From Diplosphaera chodatii (taxonomy: Eukaryota; Chlorophyta; Trebouxiophyceae; Prasiolales; Stichococcaceae), in NCBI GenBank assembly GCA_032358165.1, contig JAALGY010000057.1:744001-808000 (forward strand): a DNA stretch of 64,000 nt, in the 5' to 3' direction. Shown here piece after piece: positions 45,614-56,749 of this stretch. How positions within the stretch are numbered: position 1 is the first letter of the stretch; each line of letters begins with the position of its first letter. Under the pieces are notes generated by a model that saw only the letters and a program-made list of their open reading frames with translations, had not been told where the DNA came from and did not search any database. The position numbers were made by a program, and so were the translations under genes.

Positions 45614-46549
45614 ATTGATGCAGAATGTCAGCCAGCAGAGAATTAGTTCAAACAATGGGCTCGACGTGTGGTCGCGAATGCAGGACTGCATCTGTTGGCA
45701 AAACACGCAGTGGCAGCGCTGGTGACAAGCAGCCCTCCAAGACGCTGGCATGATCAGTCAGCTTTGCTACAGCACAATGCGACTTTGGTCAGCACAACCA
45801 GCAGCTTGCAGTTCACCGACATATTGGCGGCTCTGATCGGCCCACTCGTTGAGAAAGCGGAGGTGTGTTTGAACCCTGAGCTAGGGGGATCACGCAAGCG
45901 TGCAGACGGTCTGTTACAGCTCTGATGTGGTGTTCTGACGACAAACTGCCACTGCCACAGTCAAGACCTCAAGAATTTGCTCGGGCTGGCTTGGGGACGG
46001 TCTCCACGCTGTCGTCACATGAACAATCTGGAAGGGGCGATGACGCGAGCCCAACAGCACAGTGGAAGACACTGCATTAGGTACCCATTGTGGACCCGAC
46101 CTGTGTGTTGCTGCTTGCAGCATTCATGCAACTTCTGTGCCATCAGCCAAACATAGACAGATGGAACGTTCTCAGCGGAGGAAGGTTGCACGGTGATTAC
46201 AGCTAAGCACTATGCGCCGACAACACACGGCAAAGCACCAGCACGATGTACAGTGTAGTTGCAGGCAGCTGGAGCTGCACATGAGCAGTGGTCAACCTGA
46301 TGCATGCTCACACGGCCGCATGCTTGCTGTTGCACTGCCCACCATATGCCGCCCCATAGCCGCTGACTCCCCCAGACAACCCTGCACAAACGACGCTGCA
46401 CTTATTGTCTGACACCCAGCACAACGAGATCCTGGATGCTATAGTGTGACACGTGCTTCTGCTTTGACTGCTGCAGCCTGAGGCGTGAAGCCTCCAGCCT
46501 CAATATAGTAAGTAAGTCGGCCTACCTTCATGCACACCCCATGAAGAGC
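45614..46549. other. Intergenic region, eIF2-beta promoter and eS30 3' flank
   Basis: About 940 bp. TTACA at 46197-46201 (TGTAA on the minus strand) fits as the eS30 poly(A) signal, some 350 nt after its stop. No coding exon is supported. Confidence 0.5.
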
Positions 46550-47352
46550 CTATGATGTCGGGTTGCTGTTGGGGCCCTTCTTCTTGCCGAAGCCCACCAC
46601 TGCAGAAGGAAGCAGCAACGGTCAGATGCGCACGCCACTGACTTCCACAGCCTTGCCACCCCTCAATCAAGAGCTTTCCACCCCTCCGGCTTGCAGTATA
46701 CAGCAGATGTTATGCAAGCAGCCGCAATGCTGAGGCGTCAGCAGCAGACTGTGACAATTGAGCCTTGCAGCTGTGCGCGAATATGTGTGGAGAGCAGCCT
46801 GTAGCTCACCGACATTCACAAATCGCCGGTTGTACTTGAGCCGCTGGAAGGCGCGGCCCTTGGGCACCTTCTTCTTCTCTGCCTTGGCCACCTTGGGCGT
46901 CTGCGAGCGCACCTTGCCGGCACGAGCCAAGGACCCGTGCACCTTGCCTGCGACCGGCAGTCAGACGCAAAGCCATTAGCAAAGGCGCAAAACCTGCAAA
47001 GCACCTTCTCCGAACCCGACCACCGCTGCCCGGCCACCCCCTGCATTGTGGCCTGCGTCTACCACCCGCCAAGTCCTCTCAGATGTGCAGGCCAGCGCTG
47101 GACTCGAAAACAAGGCCTGAAGCCATCTGCTTGTCTACTACTTGTCGCATTGAAGTATCGTCCTAGGACGCCACGCGACAAGCAACCCGCCTGACTGCGT
47201 TCTGCTGACATTGCTTGCCAGCGCCACAGACAAAGGCCACGCAGAGGCCCCCCACAGCGGACAACATGTACAGGTGCGTTGTGCACTGCTGCGTGCTGAG
47301 GACACGGTGCAGGACCACGGCGCGGGCGAACCAGGGGACGGAGCTCACCCAT
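46550..47352 (-). CDS. RPS30: Cytosolic small-subunit ribosomal protein eS30
   Basis: Three coding exons: 47352-47349 (only ATG plus one base), 46947-46810 and 46599-46550, summing to 192 nt and 63 residues, the plant length. The protein reads [60 protein letters not shown], with a TS end. As in plants, no ubiquitin-like leader is encoded. The first exon was found by requiring ATGG followed by GTGAG and phase agreement with the acceptor at 46947; it is the only such site in the upstream 550 bp. The first intron is 401 bp. The gene faces mitochondrial uL4 head-to-head. Confidence 0.95.
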
Positions 47353-47903
47353 GGTTGCAGCGGCGCTGAGGATTGTTGCACAACGTCGCCAGCAGAAAGA
47401 GGCAGTGTGCGGGCGTCTACTGCGCACTTGAGGGCGGCTAAACCCTGAAGCTTGCACCTGGCCAGCTTGCATGTGCTGCTGGCTGCTCAGTCCGCTACAC
47501 CCCGCTAACCTGTACATACTTGTGCTTGAAACAGCAGGTGATCATGACAGCTGCAACGCCAACAGCAATGCAGCTGATTTGACAGGCAGGAGACACGAGG
47601 TCCAGAGGTTGAAGACATCAACATCGCGATCATGATGGCGTCAGAGTGATTCCTTACAGCATGCTGACGGCAGCAAACGCTATGCGGGGTAGCTATCGCC
47701 GCCTGCTTGGCCAAGTCGCGGCAGCTGTGCAGGTGTGCAGCTGCACATGCCCACTTGTGCATAGACCAGGCGCAAGCAGATGCTTATCAATCTGCATACT
47801 GATCGCTGTCGAAATGTGAAAATTTCTGTTGCGCACTTGCTTAGGCTGAGCTACGGCTGACAGGCTCCCTGTCGCCGCCTACCCCGCTGCCCTCGCTGTT
47901 ATC
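47353..47903. promoter_or_regulatory. Divergent promoter region of two ribosomal protein genes
   Basis: About 550 bp between the starts of cytosolic eS30 (minus) and mitochondrial uL4 (plus). It must contain both promoters and 5' UTRs. No TATA box is obvious. Confidence 0.55.
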
Positions 47904-49873
47904 ATGCCTGCACCCGTCAGGCGCCGTGACGCATGGTGTGCCGGCAGCTCTTTCAGCGCGGGACCATTGTCACTCTTACGCGTCGCAAGCAGCAGCAGCG
48001 GCACTGGATGCGGACAGGTCATCGCCCGAGGCGCAGTCAGGAGCGAGGCCAGCCCAACAGCTGCCGCGCGATGCTGCACAGCTGACAGGCAGCATCGATG
48101 GCATGATTGCAGGCAGCGGCAGAAGCCCATCCAGAAGCGAAAAGACAGGTGAGCAGTAGCTTCACACTGTATGCGGCAACAGCCAGCCGACGACGTCCCC
48201 TACTGACATTCAGCCAATGGCTAGCCCTCTCACTCATGATGAAGGCCGTCTGCAGCATGTACCATCTGGCCATTGCAGGCCTGCTGCATAACACGAAGGT
48301 GCCGCTGCGCAATTGGGCGGGCGACGTGGTGGGGCACACCATCCTGCCAGGGGCCGTGTTTGATGTGGACGTGCGGCGAGACATCCTGCACAGGGTGGTG
48401 CGCTGGCAGCTGGCCAAGCGGCAGCAGGTGACGTCCTTGCAGTGCTATGGTGGCCGGTGCACATCAGTGCCTGTGGATGCCTTGGCAATCTGCCTGGCAC
48501 AACTACAGCTTGGCAGGTGTGCACCAGCTGCAACCGTCTGTGTGTCGCACTGGCCGATGTCCCTGCCAGAGCATCTCAGGCGGTTTTTGCTGCTCAACAG
48601 GGCACACACAAGGCCAAGACGCGCCGGGAGGTCAGGGGAGGCGGCCGCAAACCCTGGAACCAAAAGGGCACAGGACGCGCCCGTGCTGGCACCATCCGTG
48701 CCCCACAGGTGCAGTGTTTCTCAATCCATGTGCAGGCCTTGACTTGATGATGGTGCAATGACTGAGCATGCTCCAATTTGTCGTTCAGCAGATGCACTGC
48801 TGTCAGTGCATCTGCAAGGACCACAGCTGACACCAACCACTCCTGGCGTGAATGTTGCTAAGGTTTTTCACACTTGCTGCAGTGGCGGGGTGGCGGCAAG
48901 GCACACGGCCCTGTGCCACGCTCCCATGAGCATGACCTGCAGCGCAAGGTGCAGTGACTGGTGTGAGCACCACCTGTTTCGTCACAGCTCTAATGCTCAT
49001 TGCTGTATGATGCTCATAGCTGTTTCATGCAGCCTCAGCACGGCATGAATACATGCGGCAAGTATGCCAGCCATGGCGTGGATGATCTGGCAGCAGTATT
49101 GCAGTGCCCTCAAGTCATTGGAATACCATATTTTGTTGTGGGTGCGATCAGGTTCGGCAGGCAGGGCTGCGCTGCGCGCTGTCTGCCAAGGCGCACGAGG
49201 GCCGCCTCATTGTCCTGGACACTCTTGCTGTGCCAGAGGCGAAAACGGTGAGCACCCTGCCCGGACTCGATTTGCAGCACAGGCAGCCGGTGCTGATTGC
49301 TTGGGAGCTCTGCCTGTGCGCCACCGCCACTTGCCACCGACGCTCCCGCACAGCTGTTGCAATTTCGAATGCAGTGTACACACGGCTTAGGTGACAGTGA
49401 GTTGTCCTGCAGAGGTTCATGGACACAGCTCTGGAGGCCTTGCTGGCAGATGCACCGCGGCGCTCGGTGCTCATGATCGACACAGCCAAGGACGGTGCAG
49501 ATGGCGGGTGCGTATTGCATCAGCATGTATAAAATCTACTGCACTTCTCAAGGTCTTTGCAACTCATGTGACCACACTGTAGATGGGTGAGTGTGATGAT
49601 GAACCAGGAGGACGCAGTCACCCATCGTGTGTCAGTACGGTTTAGAATCCGATTGTCATGTGCAGGGCCAGCTTGCGGCTAGCATCAGGCAACCTGCCAT
49701 GGGTGGATGTGCTCCCAGCGGTGGGTGCCAATGTGTACTCCATTCTGCAGCGCGACTACCTGCTGCTGTCACGGGATGCAGTGGCGACGCTTACAGAGCG
49801 TGGCTTGCGCTTCATACACCGCAAGCCTGAGCGGCTGCGATCAGCTGCGGCGCAGGCTGCTGGCAGGTTGTAG
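47904..49873 (+). CDS. Mitochondrial large-subunit ribosomal protein uL4m
   Basis: Bacterial-type L4, located in the large subunit of the organelle ribosome. Exons 47904-48148, 48256-48427, 48601-48708, 48883-48948, 49152-49247, 49413-49507 and 49666-49873 give 990 nt, 329 residues. Conserved L4 segments are present: [115 protein letters not shown] and the C-terminal [20 protein letters not shown]. The RWQLAKR string matches mitochondrial members of the family. The N-terminus [20 protein letters not shown] is Arg/Ser-rich and looks like a presequence. The exon 1/2 junction is the weakest: another acceptor at 48278 fits a different frame that has no ATG. Confidence 0.88.
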
Positions 49874-50205
49874 GACAGCATCGGGACAGGGGATGCATAA
49901 CACAGCATGTGGTGTACAATTCGACTCTGCTGATGCTGTCATCATGAGAGGGGCTGCAACCTGGGTGCCTAGTTGCAACCATCATGTCGGGTTGAAAGGT
50001 ACAGGCCAAGGTTGGGAAATGCCAGGTTGAGAAGGCAAACCGTGTACATGAGCATCATCTCTGTGGCTAGTACGGTAGATCATCTTGGTACGGTTACAAA
50101 TCGACACGAGTGTCGAAACAGAATGCATCACATATCACACAAGGCACGAACAAGCACAAAGCATAAGCACCAGTCCGCCCCCATCATGACATCGCCTCCA
50201 CCACT
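49874..50205. other. Intergenic region between convergent genes
   Basis: About 330 bp between facing stop codons. TTACA at 50094-50098 (TGTAA on the minus strand) is about 110 nt past the eS27 stop and is its likely poly(A) signal. Confidence 0.55.
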
Positions 50206-51346
50206 CTACACCACCAGTGGGGTGTCACCCTTCTTGCGGAATGAGCAGCCTGCACGCATGCAACGATGTCGAGTATTGGACACTGTTAACAAACACCAAG
50301 GCCACATTGCACATGTTAGCAAGTGTTGATCATGGTGTGACCATGCGCACTATGATGCCATGCTCACCCTCTGTGAGGCGCGCCTTTCCCCCCGTTGGTG
50401 TGCACAGCACTGCTGAGCAGCTGCTGCACACGACCACTGTCTGGCTGTGGCTGAAGACTGTCGTGCTGCAGTGCATAAACAGAGCGTGTCAATGCACATG
50501 AGCAGCTACTGTGGACCTCCAGTGCACAGAGGGTGTGAGATGCCATCCCCATAGAAGTGCATCGTCGATGACATCAGGCTTCCAGTGTCGTGTAGCAACC
50601 ACACACTCACATCTGAAAGCAGCCCTGGCACTTCACATCCATGAAGAATGAGTTGGGCGACTGTACAAGCCGCTTCCGCTTGTTTTTCTGCTTCTCCAGC
50701 TCCACTGGCGGATGCAGCAGGTCAATATCCTGCGACAGCACCTGCAAGCCACAGACCCCAGTCGTCAGATGTCGTGGCCTTGTTGGTAAGAAGCCATGCT
50801 GCAGGCCAAGGTGGTTCACGGCAGCAGCACATGCAAGCGGTGGCGGAGCCAAGTAGCACACACAGACGGAACATGCTGCGTAAGGAGGCTGTCAGTACGT
50901 GCGACGTGCGCGACGGACGGCGTAAGGCTGCACATTGATGCATCGTTGCTAAATAGCAATCAGGAACAAACCCTGCTGACCCAACAGTGAATATGACTGC
51001 CCAGCACGCCGCGTGGGCGGATGCCCGCTACACGAAAAGCAATAACGGCTCTGCAATAGCGGAGCTGGGCAGCGGCCCGGCAGCCGCGGCGCATTTGCAG
51101 CTGCTGGCCCTGCCGAAAGTGGCATCGATGGGCCAAAAGGACGCGTGCACACGGCAGCTGCGGCCCGGCGCTGGCCAGCAAAACATGCATGCGCATGCCG
51201 CGCAGCTGCTGCACGCCGGGGCGCCAGCCCTCGGGCTCGCTTGCCACCCAAAGCACTGCTCAGCTCCACGCCACCTCCGTGACCTGCCCATCCCCAGCCC
51301 CACAGAGGCGGGAACAGCGTGCCCGGCGCAGCCAAGAACTCACCAT
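50206..51346 (-). CDS. RPS27: Cytosolic small-subunit ribosomal protein eS27
   Basis: Four coding exons: 51346-51344 (the ATG alone), 50741-50611, 50465-50368 and 50249-50206, summing to 276 nt, 91 residues. The protein reads [60 protein letters not shown], then [20 protein letters not shown]. The four zinc-binding cysteines CQGC and CSSC are in place. The end is [10 protein letters not shown], a few residues longer than the usual RRKGD end. The ATG-only exon was located from ATG followed by GTGAGT and phase 0; the intron after it is about 600 bp. Family assignment is certain; the first exon is well supported but unproven. Confidence 0.94.
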
Positions 51347-51750
51347 GATGGCGATGTCGCTGGACGGCTGCCACCCGGAACGCAACGAAGAGGCCGTGCC
51401 AAGACGGCCGCCTGCGTTTGATGCAGTGTACTGAGAGTCCCATCTTGCGTGATATCAGGGTTTTGTGGCTGCTGATGCCGGGGTGGGAACGGCACGCAAT
51501 TCAGCGGCGCAATTGGCTTCGACATTTGACCGTATCCAAGACCTGTTTGATGCCCCAGAGGCAACATCAGATCCGTCCGATGTGATCGAGCGGTCCCCAT
51601 ACAATGAACAGCATGCATTGATCCTTTGGTATAGAGCAGTCGTGTCACATCGAGCTGACTTGTTAAAACGTGCATTGCGTTTATGTATAGTTGCACAAGC
51701 TCATGGTAAAACACCTTGGATAGGCAGTAACATCTGAGACGCAACAGTCC
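51347..51750. promoter_or_regulatory. Divergent promoter region, eS27 / NIPA-like
   Basis: About 400 bp between start codons on opposite strands. No exon or repeat is recognised. Confidence 0.5.
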
Positions 51751-54700
51751 ATGATGGATCATGCGGCCCGTGCCAAGAAGGCGCTGGCGGGACTGATGTA
51801 TAGCCCAAGGCCAGGCAATGGTGCAGCAGATGAGACTGTGATCGGCGGAACCTCCCCTGCCGGCGCTCCAGCGGACGCCGCACTGCTCTCGCTGTTGGCC
51901 GACTTCCAGGTGCAACACCATGCGGCAAGAAGCACGATCATGCTGCAGGATTTTGCCCAGATAAAAGATGCTGTTCATGATCTACAACTGCCTGCATGCT
52001 GAAGTGTGCGACTTCTCCATCGTCCGCATACTTGAAGAGGTTCTCATGCACATCCGCCGCCTTGGGCATGCAGGATGCTGCAGCCGGGGGGGTGCCCAAG
52101 GCGCGCCCCTGGGAACGGGCCGACCTGGTGCGTCGGCTGCGCAGCTTCCGGCCCGCCACCTGGTTCTGCAAGCCCGCGCCGGCGGGCCCCATCGAGTGCG
52201 CACGGCGGGGCTGGGTCAATGCCGGCCAGGACCTGCTATCATGCGAGGTGCGGAATACCAAAGGCGCAACTTTATACTGGTACAAGTTGATTAACAAATG
52301 ATTAAATTAATGATTGGTCTCGCTCAATGCTTACCTGCATCCCAGATAGTTGAGCTGATGCAGCAGTACAGTTCGTCAGAGGCTTGTTCACAGCACATGT
52401 CTGGCGTCCTTCATGCTGTGTTGTTGCTGTCATCACAGAATCGCAGTGCCTCTAATGTCGCTCATCATGCACATGCAGTTCTGCAAGGCTAAGCTGGCCT
52501 TGACGCTGCCGGTGGCCCTGTCGCGGGAGGAGACAGAAAAGGTGAGTCACGCACCTGCGTTTCTTGGCACACAGCCCATCATCCATACATGGGCTCCTGC
52601 CGCCTAGCAATCGTTCCTGCAGAGCCACGAAAGCTTCTGCACTGTGGACGAACAGCGTTTTTCTGCGTTGCACACAGGCAACAAAGACGTTTGTGGAGCA
52701 GCTAGCGAGCAGTCATGCGGGCGACTGCCCCTGGCGCACCGCTGTCTGCGCTCCAGAGCTGGCGGCGTTTCCTGCACTCCCCGCTGAGACGGTGCGGCTT
52801 CACCAACCACACCTCCCTGCCCTGGCCTAGCCAAGCCTTTTCCACTCTTGCCATGGACCACTATCCTCTCGCCTTTCAGCACTTGAGTCACGCTCCAATA
52901 CACTCTTTGTCGGCAAGCACTTGACAGTGTGCTTGCACACCCTGTCAAGGTGCACACCGAGTTTGCAGCGCGGTGCACAGCATTGGCGGCCCTGGACCGT
53001 CTTCCGCCCATTGCTCCGGCCGCCCTGGCCGCCATCGCCGCCTCGCACGGGTGTGTCATGCACCACATTCTTGCTGTGGCCACTTGATCTGCATTTGCAA
53101 CATCAGCAGGGGGCCTCATGGCCGAAGACAGCATTTGCCACCCATCACCCTAGCAAACACTGCCAAGTTTGCCAGTCGATCCGCGGCCATGCAGGGCGCA
53201 GCTGGACACGCTGCTGGCTGATGGCCCGCAGCAGGCGCAGTCGTGGGCTGAATCCGGTCTGGACCACCCCGCGCAGCAGTCGCTGGACCCCGAGCCAGAT
53301 GCCCCGGCCGCGCCGCCGCCCAGAGCCGGTGGTGGAGGTGCAGCCTCAGCACGACACAGCCAGCAGGATGGAACAGGTATGCCCCCAGCACAGTCAGGTA
53401 TTTGCCTAGTGCATCCTGGCATGGCCTGCTGCAGTCTTCATTTGAAAACCATGTGTTACGGCCGATTTGTTGCGTGGCTTTCACTGGAGAACATGCTGGT
53501 GTGGTGGCAACAGGGCATGCAAATGGCACTGCGGCGGTGGGCGCACCGCAGGACGCGGCCTCCGCTGACAGCCAGGAGTTTGCGCGCCGGCAGCGGCTGC
53601 TGGCGCTGCTGGGCTGGCACGCGGTGCCGGTCCCCTTTGGCGCCGTGTCCGCAGCCGGCAGCAGGAGCGACGTCGCTTCTGCAGAGGTCGGCAGCTCACC
53701 ACGTCCAGCGCTGCAGGCGTCCGAGGTGCAGTGCACCCCTGCTCGCGCACAGCAGATGGTACAGTCTGTCTTCAGTGACCAGCGTCACCACCTGACGGAC
53801 ACGCCCCTGCTCTGCTGTAGTGTTGTCCTTGAAACTCTTTTTCCTGCTTGTCAGGAGCGGCTGCCGGCGGGGCAGGCGGTCGTCTTCTGCCGCATGTGCG
53901 GCGCGAAGCACGGCCTGTGGTCGTTTCTGGGTGCGGGTGGCCCTGACCTTTCCGCCGCCCGCAGGCCCCGCCTCCCAGCATCCAGCCCCACCAACGGTGC
54001 GCTGCACTCTCAATTCGTCACCATTTGCGAGGCCCACTTTGGCCAGACATTCCTGCATTTGCAGGATGTGCTGGCAGCGGAGCAGGGCACAACGCGCCCC
54101 TGACTGCACACAGCCGGACTGCACCTTCACATCAGCCCCTCATCTGCGGTGCAGGCGCGCCAGGCAGTCTTGGCCGGGCACGCAGAGGGCTGCTACAGGG
54201 CAGCGCCGCCACGCCCGCCTCGGCACCAGCGTCGATGCAGGCGGGCGGCGGCGGCGGGGCCACCCCTGTAGCATGGCGCGGCTTCGGCAGCCCGCAGCCA
54301 GTCGGCGATGGCAGCACCGCGAACGGCAGCAACGGCGTCAGCAGTAGGACCCGCCGTGGCATGCAGCTCCAGGTGACCACCATCGCCGGCGGCCAGCTGG
54401 GTGGCCTGACGCCGCGCCCCGGTCCAAACAGCGGTCCCTTCGGCAGTGGCGCCGCACACTCGAGTGGATCTGCAGCCGCAGCGGCATCACCAAAAGCCTT
54501 TGGGTCCAAGAGCAGAGGTGCAAAGCATGGACTGCTGAGTTCATGCCTATGTTGGTCTTTTGCGCACAGGAAGGCAACCGAACATGTCATCTCGACGATA
54601 ATATATACTGTACATGGCGAAGACATATGGGTGCCTTGTAGATGTGCCGCTGTTTGGGACGCCGTCATCAGCAGGGCGTGCGTCTCGGCAGCCGGGCCCC

Positions 54701-55925
54701 TCAGCGCCGGCGGCCACCATCGCGGGCGGGCCTCTGTCGAAACCTGGCAAGGCTGCGGAGGCCTCGACAAACGGCACTGCTGCAGGAGCTGAGATCGACG
54801 CCCCATCCGACCCAGGCAGCAGCGCCCCGGCAGCAAACGGCTCAGCACACCTTGCTGTCAGTGCGGCTCCAGCGACAGTGGCCATACAGGACTCTGCTGA
54901 ACTGCCCAAGACAGCGTCCCCATTCGGCAGCAGCGCAGCGGCGGCGCCGGTGTTTGGCATCGCTGCGATGCGCTCTGCTCCGCTCGGCACGCCGCGCAAT
55001 GGTGCAGCGGCCACACCCAAGCGCGGGCGTGAGGAGGCTGGTGACGTTGCCAGGTACCTTCGACACCTGTCAAGCTGCATGCCAGGCTGTTGCTTGGTTG
55101 CAGCGAGGAGCAGCTGATTGCAGGTGTTTTGCAGTGTTGTGTTTTCGGTACTTGGCAACCATGGCACACAAGGTGAACCTGTCCGGCATATCGGCTCAAA
55201 GCTTCTGACCCAATGTGCCGTGCTGTGCAGCGAGGACTTGGCATTGCCAAAGCGCCCCAAGACCTCCCGCGGGCTGCCCAGCTCCACTCGTGAGGCAGAC
55301 CCAGCAGCACCTGTCAAGGCACAAGCTGACGACAGCATGGTGCAGCCCACTGGCGCAAATTCAGCGCAGCAGCCCGCCAGGCAGCCAGCCGCCAAACCTG
55401 GCCCTGCAGTGGAGCCGCCAGCTGACGTTGCACCAAGCCCGTCGGCGACACCGGCAGCGGCGGCATTGTCAGGCGGCGCCGCCGCAGCACAGCTTACTCC
55501 TTTGAACCCGCTGAAGCTGCACAGGTGGGCGTGCAGCAGGTGTCACAGTAAGGCGTCTCCCACAAGCAGCCGGAAACGGCCATGCAGCATGCAGCCAGTC
55601 TGCACCCGAAACCCATCGGTCCAGGGTCGCTGCAAGCCGTCGCCAAACATTGCTCAAGTGCAGGGGCCAGCACGACGCTCATGCCCATCCAATCTGCAGG
55701 CCGTTCTGCCCCTGGGTCCAGTGGCACGAGGCCGGCGGGGCGCGGCGCTGCGGCTGGTCCTGGTGCCTGGACGCCCTCGTGCCCAAGGCGATCGATCCCA
55801 GCGGCGCCGGCGCCCCAGCAGACGCTGAGGTGCGCCCGACAGGCCGCCTGTTAGAAGCAGAATTCGGAATGCGCTGCCGGACCAACAGCAGCGCAGACCT
55901 GGACACCATGCTGTTCCGCTCGTGA
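51751..55925 (+). CDS. C3HC zinc-finger protein, NIPA/ZC3HC1 family, with FG-type motifs
   Basis: ZC3HC1/NIPA binds the TPR nuclear basket of the pore. Twelve exons: 51751-51909, 52074-52247, 52479-52541, 52678-52791, 52950-53050, 53195-53376, 53514-53725, 53855-53936, 54155-54517, 54642-55053, 55231-55524 and 55664-55925 (2,418 nt, 805 residues). The first zinc-binding half has TWFCKPAPAGPIECARRGWV, DLLSCE, FCKAKL and LASSHAGDCPWR. The second has AVVFCRMCGAKHGLWSF and, after a long insert, GQHDAHAHPICRPFCPWV. Between them lie about 360 disordered residues with FG motifs: GFGSPQ, PFGSG, AFGSK, LFGTP, PFGSS and VFGIA. FG motifs are typical of nucleoporins. A KRGREE basic stretch follows. TGTAA at 56423-56427 and 56443-56447. 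Family membership is strong; a pore role is inferred. Confidence 0.87.
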
Positions 55926-56749
55926 ATGCACGGTTGCAGTCGGTGCACAGGGGTGGCCATCCGAGCTGATGCTGCAGATGCACTTCTTCGAGCGCCTATG
56001 GGGCTCTGCAACATGTCTTCAACCCCCTGATGCGGCACGCACTGTGCGCAGGGCCAGCCTCGCGACCGCGCGTCGCTGGTCATGTCGCTGCTGAGGCGGG
56101 TGGGCGTGCGGCGCTGATGGGTGGGCGTGTGGTGCTGATGGGTGGGCATGCGTCGCTGACGGCGTGCCACCGCCCTCCAAAGCGTGGCATCAGCAGGGTA
56201 CCTAGCACCCACTGGGCCATACAGTGGAGGCCGTGGTGCCTGTCTGTAGAGTGGTCGCCTGGGTACGACAATGCTTCGCCTGCTGTTGTTGCCACACCAG
56301 CAGAAGCGGTAGTGAGATGGGAAGCGGCTGCCGGACCCGTGATGTGCATTGGGTGTTGACTATTTCGCATCCAGTGCTGGTGTCAATTTTGCTGTCTGTC
56401 ATGGCCAGTGCTAGCCACCCGCTGTAACAGCACATGTGTAGATGTAACAATTCAAAGTTTGCTGCAGCAGAGGATTCCCCGGCTACGGGCCATGTTTGAT
56501 GCTGTGTGGCCAGAAACATCGCAGATTGCAGTATGACTGTGAGGCTAAGTGCCTCACGCACACACCTGTGGGACTTGTCGCGCCTGCATGCAGCTCTTAA
56601 CGAAACCTTCACGTGTACTGTGCTGCTCACGGTTCGCAACCATCTGCAAGTCCACTATCTACAAATCCGTTGCTGTATGCTGCTGAGTATCTACCCCTGA
56701 CATCAGGAAACCATGTGCAAACCAAGTCAACTGATGAAACAGACAGCGG
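55926..56749. other. Intergenic region between convergent genes
   Basis: About 820 bp between facing stop codons, with TGTAA twice (56423-56427 and 56443-56447). A GGGTGGGCGTG-type tandem lies at about 56096-56155. No gene is supported. Confidence 0.5.

Noticed and set aside
47926..48148. uL4m start at 47926
   Set aside because: That codon is GTG and its frame has no upstream ATG; the ATG at 47904 joins in phase to an acceptor at 48255.
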